Shown here piece after piece: positions 36,571 through 44,468 of a DNA stretch of 64,000 bases. The notes below the pieces were generated by a model, which was not told the origin of the DNA, ran no database searches, and saw nothing but the letters and a program-made list of their open reading frames with translations. The stretch spans positions 255,573 through 319,572 of the forward strand of contig CAYPTB010000032.1 in assembly GCA_964413535.1 (NCBI GenBank), read 5' to 3'. A program made the position numbers and the translations under genes. Positions within the stretch are counted from its first letter, which is position 1. Each line of letters opens with the position of its first letter. The DNA comes from CAYPTB01 sp964413535. Its GTDB lineage: Bacteria > Planctomycetota > UBA1135 > GCA-002686595.

Positions 36571-37702
36571 GCTCTTCCCCGTCGAGTTGACGGCTCCCTT
36601 CGAAGCTGCATGGCCGGTCCCCTGGGAGCCGGTCGAGGGAATCGAGGACGGCTTCGTCGCGCACTTCTCGTTCGGCGCCGTCCGAGCCGTGGTTGCAGCC
36701 CTCGCCGTGCTGCCGCCACGCGTCGTCGACGCGCTCGTCGACGGGCTCGCGCGCGTCGCGAAACGCGTCGACCGGCGACACACGCGCGCGGCCCGGGATT
36801 TCATCGGTCGAGCGCTCGGTCCCCTGTCCGAGGCGGACCTCGAACGCCGTGTGCTCGGAGCGTGGCGGCACCTGTTCCGGATCGTGTACGAGGCCGAAGT
36901 CCTGCCTCGCGTGATGCCCCTCGACCGTGTGGGAGATCACTTCGAGGTCGAGATGTGCGCGGAGGCGCGCGCGCTCGTAGGTGCGGGAAGGGGATGCGTG
37001 GTCGTCACGCCGCATCTCGGCAACTGGGAGGCGGCGGTGACCGTGTTGTCGAGGCTCGGGTTCGGGCCGAGCTACGCCGTTGCACGACCGCCCCGCAACC
37101 GACCGATGTCGATCGCTACCCAGGAGAAGCGCGAGCGCTATGGTGCGCGCACCCTTCACCGGAACGGCGCCATGAAGAGCCTCCCGCGCATCCTCCGGGC
37201 GGGCGGTTGCGTGGTACTCCTCGCGGATCAGCGCGGCAAGGGTCGGTCGGTCGTGGCGCCCTTCTTCGGACACCCGGCCCTGTGCGAGCGCGCTGCCGGT
37301 GTGCTCCTGCGCCGCTTGTCCGCACCCGTCATGCTGGCGGCCTGCACCCTCACCGACCGCCCGTTCCACTACCGGCTGACGATCCCGCGCGTGCTCCAGC
37401 CGGAGCGCCTCGCGCGACTGTCGGCGGAAGGAATCGTGGCGACCCTCAACCGCGGCATCGAGGAACTCGTCCTCGAGCGCCCCGAGCAGTACTTCTGGCT
37501 GCACGACCGGTACCGCAAGGCGCCGGACGAAGTCCCCGAACTCGCCAGGCTCGAGGCGGAGGTTCGAACCGCGCTGGGACCGCCCGCGTCGGAGGATTTC
37601 ACCTCGCGGGACGGGTTGGAGGCTGCCGAAGGAGAGCCTTCCACCTATCGTGTCGAGACCCTCGACCCGACGTCGACGGGCGAAAGCGCGAAACCGACAT
37701 GA
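36563..37702 (+). CDS. Lipid A biosynthesis-type lysophospholipid acyltransferase (LpxL/HtrB family)
   Basis: A 379-residue protein whose ATG lies inside the 3' end of lpxK. The acyltransferase motif HLGNWE (H-x4-E type) lies in VVVTPHLGNWEAAVTVL; later motifs are VVLLADQRGKGRSVVAPFFG and EQYFWLHDRYR, as in LpxL/LpxM enzymes that add secondary acyl chains to Kdo2-lipid IVA. The N-terminal ~60 residues lack the usual strong transmembrane helix but contain a hydrophobic VRAVVAALAVLPPRVV. The last ~50 residues are acidic and variable. hldD starts within its stop codon (ATGA). Confidence 0.88.
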   Translation: MAELFPVELTAPFEAAWPVPWEPVEGIEDGFVAHFSFGAVRAVVAALAVLPPRVVDALVDGLARVAKRVDRRHTRAARDFIGRALGPLSEADLERRVLGAWRHLFRIVYEAEVLPRVMPLDRVGDHFEVEMCAEARALVGAGRGCVVVTPHLGNWEAAVTVLSRLGFGPSYAVARPPRNRPMSIATQEKRERYGARTLHRNGAMKSLPRILRAGGCVVLLADQRGKGRSVVAPFFGHPALCERAAGVLLRRLSAPVMLAACTLTDRPFHYRLTIPRVLQPERLARLSAEGIVATLNRGIEELVLERPEQYFWLHDRYRKAPDEVPELARLEAEVRTALGPPASEDFTSRDGLEAAEGEPSTYRVETLDPTSTGESAKPT

Positions 37703-38652
37703 TCATCGTCACCGGAGCGGCAGGCTTCGTCGGCAGCAACCTCCTGCGCGGTTTGAACCGCCGCGGAGTGAGCGACGTCCTCGTGGTCGACGACCTGGAG
37801 CTGGGCGACAAGCACCGGAGCCTGAACGCGCTCGAATTCACGGACTTCGTGGACCGGCGCGACTTCCTCGAGCGGCTGTCCTCGTTCGGCCCGAAGACGA
37901 TCGACGCGATCTTCCACCAAGGCGCTTGCTCCAACACGATGGAGGGCGACGGGCGCTTCATGCTCGCGGTCAACTACGAGTACAGCAAACGCTTGCTCGA
38001 GTTCGCGCTCGAGCGGGGCATCCCGTTCCTCTACGCCTCGTCGGCGGCCGTGTACGGGAACGGCGACGACGGGTTCCGCGAGGATCCGGCCTGCGAGTAT
38101 CCGCTGAACGTCTACGCGTTCTCCAAGTTCTTGTTCGACCGTTGGGTGCGCCGCGTCCTTCCCGAGGCGAAGAGTCAGGTCGTCGGATTGCGCTACTTCA
38201 ACGTGTACGGACCCCAGGAGAACCACAAGGGGCGCATGGCCTCGGTGGTCTACCACTTCCACCAACAAGTGCAGTCGGGCGGCAGGATGCGGCTGTTCGA
38301 GGGGAGTGAAGGCTTCCGGCGCGACTTCATCTTCGTGGACGACGTGGTCGACGTGAATCTCTTCTTCCTCGACCATCCCCAGCAGAGCGGGATCTTCAAT
38401 TGCGGGACGGGCCGAGCCGAGAGCTTCCTCGCGCTAGCGCGAGCCGTGCAGCGACGCTACGAAGGCGCGGAGATCGAAGAGATCCCGTTCCCTCCCGATC
38501 TCGCCGGCAAGTACCAGACATTCACCGAGGCGGACGTCCGCGCCCTGCGGGCGGCCGGCTACGATCGGGCGTTCACCTCCCTCGAGGAAGGCGTGGCCGC
38601 CTACACGACCCTGCTGAAGGAGTCCGGTGGTTACTACCGGAACGGCTCATGA
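37699..38652 (+). CDS. hldD: ADP-L-glycero-D-manno-heptose 6-epimerase
   Basis: A 317-residue short-chain dehydrogenase-type epimerase. NAD(P)-binding loop GAAGFVGSNLLRGLN at the very N-terminus; catalytic YxxxK is YAFSK; family hallmarks are IFHQGACSNTMEGDG, LRYFNVYGPQENHKGRMASV and FRRDFIFVDDVVDVN. The enzyme inverts C6 of ADP-D-glycero-D-manno-heptose, the last step of ADP-heptose formation for the LPS core. Overlaps both neighbours by ATGA, so translation is coupled from the acyltransferase through hldE. Confidence 0.96.
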   Translation: MIIVTGAAGFVGSNLLRGLNRRGVSDVLVVDDLELGDKHRSLNALEFTDFVDRRDFLERLSSFGPKTIDAIFHQGACSNTMEGDGRFMLAVNYEYSKRLLEFALERGIPFLYASSAAVYGNGDDGFREDPACEYPLNVYAFSKFLFDRWVRRVLPEAKSQVVGLRYFNVYGPQENHKGRMASVVYHFHQQVQSGGRMRLFEGSEGFRRDFIFVDDVVDVNLFFLDHPQQSGIFNCGTGRAESFLALARAVQRRYEGAEIEEIPFPPDLAGKYQTFTEADVRALRAAGYDRAFTSLEEGVAAYTTLLKESGGYYRNGS

Positions 38653-40118
38653 TCGATCGCGAGCTGCTCGATTCGATCGACCGTCTGGGACGGCCGCGCA
38701 TCCTGATCGTCGGCGACCTGATCCTCGACCGCTACTTGACCGGGGAGGTGACGCGCATCTCGCCGGAGGCTCCGATCCCGGTCCTCGTGGCGCGGCATTC
38801 CGAGGAGCGCCTCGGTGGTGCCGGGAACGTGGCCGCGAACCTGCGCGCCATGGAATCGGACGTCGAGGTGCTGGGCGTCGTGGGGGACGACGCTTCGGGT
38901 CATCAGCTCCTGGAAATGCTCTCGGATGCCGGCATCGCGACCCACGGCTGCATTCGCGATCCGTCGCGACCGACGACCAGGAAGACGCGCATGGTGAGTG
39001 GGGTCCAGCAGATGCTGCGCGTGGACTGGGAGGATTCCTTGCCGATCTCGGACGAGCAGTGCGAAACGCTCCTGTCCGGGATCGCGGAGCGCGTGACGCG
39101 AGCGGGCGCCGTCGTGCTCTCCGACTACGGCAAGGGTGCGCTCCCCCCGCGAGTGATCCGAACCGTAATCGCCGCGTCGCGTGCGGCCGGCGTGCAGGTC
39201 CTCGTCGATCCGAAGGGTTCCGACTACTCGCGCTATCGCGGCGCCACGCTCGTGACGCCGAACCGCAAGGAGGCGGAGGAAGCGGTGGGGAGGAAGATCG
39301 CGAGTCTGGAGGAGCTGACGGACATCGCACGACAATTGATCGGCCTCGCGGATCTCGAGGCGGCGGTGATCACCCTCGGCTCGGACGGCATCTTCCATCG
39401 CAAGAAGGACGGTAGCTCGGGCCGCGTGCCGACGGTGGCGCGCCAGGTGTTCGACGTCACCGGAGCCGGTGACACCGTCATCGCGCACTTGGCGCTCGCG
39501 CTGGCCGCCGGGGAAGAACTCGTGACGGCCGTTCGCCTCGCGAATCACGCTGCGGGCATCGTCGTTGGCCGGCGCGGAGCCGCCTCGGTGACGCGCGCCG
39601 AGATGCGCGCTGCAGTGGGCGCCGAGGTGCGCGAGCCCGGCAAGGTGCTCACCTGGGACGGTGTCCCGGTCGTGGTCGACAAGTGGCGCCGCGAGGGGAA
39701 GCGCATCGTCTTCACCAACGGTTGCTTCGACATCCTGCACCGCGGACACGTCGATTACCTGCGCTTCGCGCGCTCCAAGGGCGACGTGCTGCTCGTCGGA
39801 ATCAACGACGACGCGAGCGTTCGGCGCCTGAAGGGCGCGGACCGGCCCGTCAACGGAGTCCTGGACCGCATGCACGTGCTCGCCGCTCTGGAGATGGTCG
39901 ACGCGGTCGTGCCCTTCGCGCAGGACACGCCCAAGGAGATCATCGAGTACGTGACGCCCAACGTGCTCGTCAAGGGCGAGGACTGGGCGAAGAAGGGCGT
40001 CGTGGGTCGGGAGTGGGTCGAGCAACACGGAGGCAAGGTGCACCTCGCGCCCCTCGTGCCCGGCCGCTCCACGACGAACATCCTGTTGCGCGCGCGGGCA
40101 CTCCAAGGGGAGCCCTGA
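38649..40118 (+). CDS. hldE: Bifunctional D-glycero-beta-D-manno-heptose-7-phosphate kinase / 1-phosphate adenylyltransferase
   Basis: A 489-residue fusion, the standard HldE length. The PfkB kinase domain (1-~330) has RILIVGDLILDRYLTGEVTR, ERLGGAGNVAANLRAM and the anion hole VTGAGDTVIAHLALAL. The nucleotidyltransferase domain (~350-489) has IVFTNGCFDILHRGHVDYL with HRGH catalytic motif and a C-terminal GRSTTNIL. It phosphorylates heptose 7-phosphate at C1 and then attaches AMP. Overlaps hldD by ATGA. A second, split copy of these two activities lies at 42.1-43.6 kb. Confidence 0.96.
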   Translation: MIDRELLDSIDRLGRPRILIVGDLILDRYLTGEVTRISPEAPIPVLVARHSEERLGGAGNVAANLRAMESDVEVLGVVGDDASGHQLLEMLSDAGIATHGCIRDPSRPTTRKTRMVSGVQQMLRVDWEDSLPISDEQCETLLSGIAERVTRAGAVVLSDYGKGALPPRVIRTVIAASRAAGVQVLVDPKGSDYSRYRGATLVTPNRKEAEEAVGRKIASLEELTDIARQLIGLADLEAAVITLGSDGIFHRKKDGSSGRVPTVARQVFDVTGAGDTVIAHLALALAAGEELVTAVRLANHAAGIVVGRRGAASVTRAEMRAAVGAEVREPGKVLTWDGVPVVVDKWRREGKRIVFTNGCFDILHRGHVDYLRFARSKGDVLLVGINDDASVRRLKGADRPVNGVLDRMHVLAALEMVDAVVPFAQDTPKEIIEYVTPNVLVKGEDWAKKGVVGREWVEQHGGKVHLAPLVPGRSTTNILLRARALQGEP

Positions 40119-40259
40119 CGCTCCGATCGCCTTGGCGGGGGCGACGAGCCCGGTGCCGCGCTGGTCGCGTAGACGGAGCAACCGGGCAACGCACCCGCTT
40201 CGAAAGACGCCACCGTTCCGCTACCCTCCTCTGGACTCGCGATCGCCCCAGCTCAGCTC

Positions 40260-41957
40260 ATGCGCGTCCTTTTCGTCTACCCCAATCTGTACACGCAGAT
40301 GGGGTTCAATCACGGGCTGGCCAACTTGTCGGCCTGCCTCAAGGCGCGCGGGCACGAGACCCGGCTCGTCAACCTGAACGAGAACTTGCCGCCGGTTGCG
40401 ACTCCCGCGGACGTGTACGCGCTCGTGCGCGAGTGGGAGCCGGGGCTCGTGGCCTTCTCCTGCCTGTCGCAGCAGTACCGCGAGGGGCTCGCGGTTGCCC
40501 GGTTCCTGCGCGAGAGCGCGCGCCGCGACGGGGTCGCCCTGCCGCCGATCGTCGTGGGCGGGATCCATCCGACGATGGTGCCGCTCGACGTCATGCGCGA
40601 CGGCGTCTGGGACCACGTGGGAGTGGGAGAGTGCGAAGAGGCGCTGGTGGAGCTCGCGGAGTCGATCGAGCGCGCCGAGCGACGCGACGACGTCCAGAAC
40701 TTCCTCTCGTGGAAGGGCGGCGTTCGCCCCCCCTTCGCGGGCGTCGCGGAAGCCGACGCGGGGACGCGGATCGACGAGCTCGTCCTGCACAACCCCGTGC
40801 GCGACTTCCCCGCGCTCGAAACGCTGCCGATGCCCGATTTCGAGCTCTTCGACACCCAGCGCATCCTGGACAACAAGCACGGCTGGATGGGGTTGCTCAC
40901 GAGCCGCGGCTGTCCCTACCGCTGCACGTATTGCCTGAACCACAAGATCGTCGATCGCTATCGCGCCGATCTCGAGAAGAGCGCGTCGGGCATCGGGTTC
41001 TTCCGCTTTCGCCCGCCCGCGCTGGTCGTCGAGGAGATGCGCAGCCTCGTCGAGCGCTACGAGGGGATCGGGACCTTCATCCTCGACGACGACCTGTTCA
41101 CCCAGAACGTGGAGCACGCGCTCGAGATCTGCAAGGCCTACGAGGAGAGCGGAATCGGTCTGCCGCTCGTCGTGAACGCGCACGTGAAGCGCCTCGATCC
41201 GCGCGTCGCGGCGGCGCTCGCGCGGGCGGGCTGCCGCATCCTGAAGCTCGGCATCGAATCCGGCTCGCGCCGCGTGCGCTACGGCGTGCTCCAGCGGCCG
41301 ATGAGCGATGACGACATCCTCTCGACGATCGCCTTCGCGGAGGGGTACGGCCTGCACACCTCGGGCTTCGTGATGATCGGGCTGCCGACGGAGACCCGCG
41401 AGGAACGCCTCGAGACCGTCGATCTGCTCGCGCGTTCGGGGATCGGACGCTTCCGAACGTCGTTGTTCTTCCCCTTCCCCGGAACGGAGGGGCATCGACT
41501 CGCGGTGGAGAAGGGTTACGTACGCGAGGAAGCCATGAGCTCTCTGACCGACTTCACGAACTCGAGTTGTCTCGACTTCGGCGATGAGGAGAACCTCTTC
41601 ATCGAGAAGCTCGCCGCGTGCATGCCCTGGTTCGTGAACGCGCGGATGGCCCGCTATCGCGACGCCCCGGCGGCCGATCGCTACGCTCCGCTCGTGGAAC
41701 GAGTCGTCGCCATGGATCGCGTCGAGTGGGAAGCGTTCCGCCCTGGGGTACGCGGCATCGATGCCGAGCTGTCGGCGACCGCGGTTGCAGCCGACGAGCT
41801 GCACTACGCGATCCGCTACAACGCGTTCATGGGCGTGCGTTCCGACTTCTTCCTCGCCGAGGACGGAGGTATCGAGTGGACGACCGCCGCTGCCAAGCCG
41901 GTGCCGGATCGATTGCGCGACCTAGCGCTTGCCGCGGCGGCCGACGAGGTCGCCTGA
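40260..41957 (+). CDS. B12-binding-domain radical SAM protein
   Basis: A 565-residue protein. Residues 1-~145 form a cobalamin-binding-type Rossmann domain (MRVLFVYPNLYTQMGFNHGL), though the DxHxxG cobalamin motif is not obvious. The radical SAM domain carries C218-x3-C222-x2-C225 (GCPYRCTYC) and features such as FILDDDLFTQN and KLGIESGSRRVRYGVLQR followed by FVMIGLPTETREERL. A ~160-residue C-terminal domain follows. Relatives act in lipid, tetrapyrrole, hopanoid and antibiotic pathways (methylation, coupling or rearrangement). It lies between two sets of ADP-heptose genes in the same direction, suggesting an envelope-glycolipid substrate (inference). Confidence 0.87.
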   Translation: MRVLFVYPNLYTQMGFNHGLANLSACLKARGHETRLVNLNENLPPVATPADVYALVREWEPGLVAFSCLSQQYREGLAVARFLRESARRDGVALPPIVVGGIHPTMVPLDVMRDGVWDHVGVGECEEALVELAESIERAERRDDVQNFLSWKGGVRPPFAGVAEADAGTRIDELVLHNPVRDFPALETLPMPDFELFDTQRILDNKHGWMGLLTSRGCPYRCTYCLNHKIVDRYRADLEKSASGIGFFRFRPPALVVEEMRSLVERYEGIGTFILDDDLFTQNVEHALEICKAYEESGIGLPLVVNAHVKRLDPRVAAALARAGCRILKLGIESGSRRVRYGVLQRPMSDDDILSTIAFAEGYGLHTSGFVMIGLPTETREERLETVDLLARSGIGRFRTSLFFPFPGTEGHRLAVEKGYVREEAMSSLTDFTNSSCLDFGDEENLFIEKLAACMPWFVNARMARYRDAPAADRYAPLVERVVAMDRVEWEAFRPGVRGIDAELSATAVAADELHYAIRYNAFMGVRSDFFLAEDGGIEWTTAAAKPVPDRLRDLALAAAADEVA

Positions 41958-42052
41958 GATCGAAGGCCGCGAGGTCGGCGGGGCTTCTTCCGGCATCTCC
42001 CCACGGCATTCGAGACGGCGAAAGGGCGTTGCTCCCTCGCTATCCTGGGTCC

Positions 42053-43072
42053 ATGGCCTTCAGCGATCAGGTGCCCGATTTCTCCGGTCTGCGCGTGGCG
42101 GTCGTGGGCGATCTGATCGCCGACCACTACGTCTACGGGCGTCCGAGCCGTCTGTCGCGCGAGGCGCCCGTGATGGTCCTGCGCCACGTAGGAGAGTCGA
42201 TCGGTGCGGGTGGTGCAGGGAACGTGGCGTTGAACCTGTGGGCGCTCGGAGCACGCACGCGCATCGTGGGGGTGGTCGGCAACGACGCCAACGGGAAGAA
42301 GCTGGTCGAGGTCATCGAGGAGCGCGGACTCCGGACGACGGAGGTCCTGACCGTCGACGGGTGGACGACCCCGACCAAGACGCGCATTCTCGGTGCGGAG
42401 CCCCGCAGGACGATGCAGCAGATGCTCCGCATCGACCGTGCCTCCGAAGGAGGGTTCGGAGCGTCGGCTCACGCCGCGCTCTGCGATCGCGTGCGAAGCA
42501 TGCTCGACGAGGTCGACGCCCTGTTCGTATCCGATTACGGTTACGGAGTGGTCGAGCCGGAACTGGCGGCCGTCGCCCGCGAAGCGCGCGAAAAGGGGAT
42601 CGTGGTCGTGCTCGATCCGCGTGTCAGCCTCGCGCACTTCAAGGGAATCACGGCCATCACGCCCAACCTGGACGAGCTCTCGAAGGCTACGGGCAACGAC
42701 CCCGACGACTTCGACGACCGGGACGAGCTTGCCAGAGCCGGAATGTCGGTGCTCCACGAGAACGAGCTCGAGTGGCTTCTCGTCACACTGGGCAACCGAG
42801 GGATGAGTCTCTTCAGCCGCGAACTTCCTCGACGTGGTGCTCACGTGGAGGCGTCAGGGTCCGACGAGGTCATCGACGTGAGCGGCGCGGGCGACACCGC
42901 CGCCGCTGCCTTCACGCTCGCCCTTGCGGCGGGCATCAGTGGGCCGGACGCCATGCGGATGGCCAACGCGGCAGCCGGCGTCGTGGTCATGGAGAACGGC
43001 ACGGCCGTGTGCTCGGTCTCCAAGCTGCGTGCCGCGCTTCCCAAGGCTCCCATTCCCACGACGTCGGATTGA
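42053..43072 (+). CDS. rfaE1: PfkB-family sugar kinase, HldE kinase-domain type
   Basis: A 339-residue stand-alone kinase from ATG 42053. Motifs parallel the HldE N-terminal domain: RVAVVGDLIADHYVYGRPSR, ESIGAGGAGNVALNLWALG, PTKTRILGAEPRRTMQQMLR, FVSDYGYGVVEPELA, and the anion hole DVSGAGDTAAAAFTLAL. Predicted to phosphorylate a heptose 7-phosphate (or related sugar) at C1. Five bases later an adenylyltransferase gene follows, so the pair forms a split HldE. It is clearly diverged from the fused hldE nearby and may act on another sugar phosphate. Confidence 0.85.
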   Translation: MAFSDQVPDFSGLRVAVVGDLIADHYVYGRPSRLSREAPVMVLRHVGESIGAGGAGNVALNLWALGARTRIVGVVGNDANGKKLVEVIEERGLRTTEVLTVDGWTTPTKTRILGAEPRRTMQQMLRIDRASEGGFGASAHAALCDRVRSMLDEVDALFVSDYGYGVVEPELAAVAREAREKGIVVVLDPRVSLAHFKGITAITPNLDELSKATGNDPDDFDDRDELARAGMSVLHENELEWLLVTLGNRGMSLFSRELPRRGAHVEASGSDEVIDVSGAGDTAAAAFTLALAAGISGPDAMRMANAAAGVVVMENGTAVCSVSKLRAALPKAPIPTTSD

Positions 43073-43077
43073 GCGAG

Positions 43078-43602
43078 ATGCACGCGCAAGCGCGATCGGC
43101 TCGAGACATGCCCATCGAACGGACGGAGCTTGCTCTCCACCTCGAGCGATTGCGTGGGCAGAACCCTTCGTTGCGCGTCGTTCTCGCGAACGGTTGCTTC
43201 GAAATCCTGCATGTCGGCCATCTGCGCTACCTGCGGGACGCGCGCGGGCGTGGAGACTGCTTGGTCGTGGCGCTCAACACCGACGCGTCGATGCGCGCGT
43301 TGAAGGGCGAAGGGCGGCCGCGCGTTCCCTTCGAGGAACGTGCCGAGCTGCTCCTCGGTCTCGACTGCGTGGACTGGGTGACCGGCTTCGGGGAGCTCAC
43401 TCTCGAGCGGACGCTACGCGAGCTCCGTCCTGCGGTGCACGCGAAGGGGACCGACTACACCGCGGACACGATTCCGGAACGGGGGGTGGACGCCGAGCTC
43501 GGGATCGAGATCGCGATCTGCGGCGACTCGAAGACGCACTCTTCATCCTTGCTCGGGCGATTCCTTCCGACGCCGTCCTCGGATCCCCTCTCGCGTCGAT
43601 GA
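43078..43602 (+). CDS. rfaE2: Nucleotidyltransferase, HldE adenylyltransferase-domain type
   Basis: A 174-residue cytidylyltransferase-fold enzyme from ATG 43078 (another ATG, 43108, would give MPIERTELA). Core motif VVLANGCFEILHVGHLRYLR with the HxGH catalytic signature (HVGH), then NTDASMRALKGEGRPRVPFEER and RPAVHAKGTDYTADTIPE. Predicted to attach AMP (or another nucleotide) to the sugar 1-phosphate made by the kinase encoded just upstream. Compared with the fused HldE it lacks the final TTNI motif and instead has KTHSSSLLG. Overlaps the TauE/SafE gene by ATGA. Confidence 0.86.
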   Translation: MHAQARSARDMPIERTELALHLERLRGQNPSLRVVLANGCFEILHVGHLRYLRDARGRGDCLVVALNTDASMRALKGEGRPRVPFEERAELLLGLDCVDWVTGFGELTLERTLRELRPAVHAKGTDYTADTIPERGVDAELGIEIAICGDSKTHSSSLLGRFLPTPSSDPLSRR

Positions 43603-44402
43603 CGTCCAGCGGCGATGGTCGCATGCAGGCGCGACCCCTGTGGCTCTTGCCCTCCGGGTTCTTGATCGCGTTCGTGTGTTCGATGTGCGGGATCGGGGGC
43701 GGGCTCTTCGCGGTGCCCCTCCTGCACCTCGGGTATCGAATGGAGTTGCGAAGGGCTGTGGCGACCTCGCTCGCGCTCGTCTTCGTGACCGCTGTCGCGG
43801 CGACGATCGCCGAGGCGCTGCACGAGCAGTCGGCCCTCGACCCGCGATTGGCCGCCTTCCTGATCCTGGGTGTCGTTTTCGGCGTGGAAGTAGGCTTTCG
43901 GGTGGGGCGGCGCCTGAACGTCCGCGCGCTCGAGCTGACTTTCTCGATCGCTGCCCTCGGGGCCGGTCTGCGAATGCTGTTCGCCGGGAAGGCGGTCCCG
44001 CGCGTGGAATGGCTCGAGGGTGGCTGGCTCTGGCTCGCCGGCGTCGCGATCGGCGCCGTGGGCGGTTTCGTCGCCCCGCTCCTCGGCATCGGCGGCGGAC
44101 TCGTCTTCGTTCCCGCCCTCTTTTTCGCCGCTCCAGCGCTGGGCTTCTCGGGAGCGCGAGCCGTGAGTCTCGCCGCCGGCATCGTCGCGTCTGCCCAGTC
44201 CCTGTATCTCTATTGGCGCGCGAGAGAGGTCGAGTGGGTGCAGGCCAAGCCGCTCGCCATCGGGGCTCTTGCGGGGGCCGTCGTAGGCGTCGAGACCGTT
44301 CACCTGCCCGGCGTCGTCGATGCCGCGCGCGTGATGCTCGGATTGCTCCTGTGTTTCGTGGCTCTCCGATTCGGGTTCCGGGTAACCCCTCGCGGACGCT
44401 GA
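43599..44402 (+). CDS. TauE/SafE family permease
   Basis: A 267-residue membrane protein, with ATG overlapping the upstream stop. Around eight hydrophobic helices. Two inverted family repeats begin GFLIAFVCSMCGIGGGLFAVPLL and GAVGGFVAPLLGIGGGLVFVPAL, the duplicated GIGGG motifs of TauE/SafE transporters. Members export or import sulfite, sulfoacetate or other small organic anions; the substrate is not predictable. Co-direction and overlap with the split-HldE genes indicate co-transcription, but a functional link is not obvious. Confidence 0.9.
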   Translation: MTSSGDGRMQARPLWLLPSGFLIAFVCSMCGIGGGLFAVPLLHLGYRMELRRAVATSLALVFVTAVAATIAEALHEQSALDPRLAAFLILGVVFGVEVGFRVGRRLNVRALELTFSIAALGAGLRMLFAGKAVPRVEWLEGGWLWLAGVAIGAVGGFVAPLLGIGGGLVFVPALFFAAPALGFSGARAVSLAAGIVASAQSLYLYWRAREVEWVQAKPLAIGALAGAVVGVETVHLPGVVDAARVMLGLLLCFVALRFGFRVTPRGR

Positions 44403-44420
44403 GGGTCGAGCCCGTAGCGA

Positions 44421-44439
44421 GCAACCAAAGCGTGGTTGC
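44421..44439. terminator. Short hairpin between convergent permease and GDH genes
   Basis: Arms GCAACCA (44421-44427) and TGGTTGC (44433-44439) with a 5-base loop, in the 66-base gap between convergent stops. There is no T-tract. A weak terminator candidate. Confidence 0.3.
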
Positions 44440-44468
44440 AGACCGCGAGTTCCGCGGACCGGGAGGCG

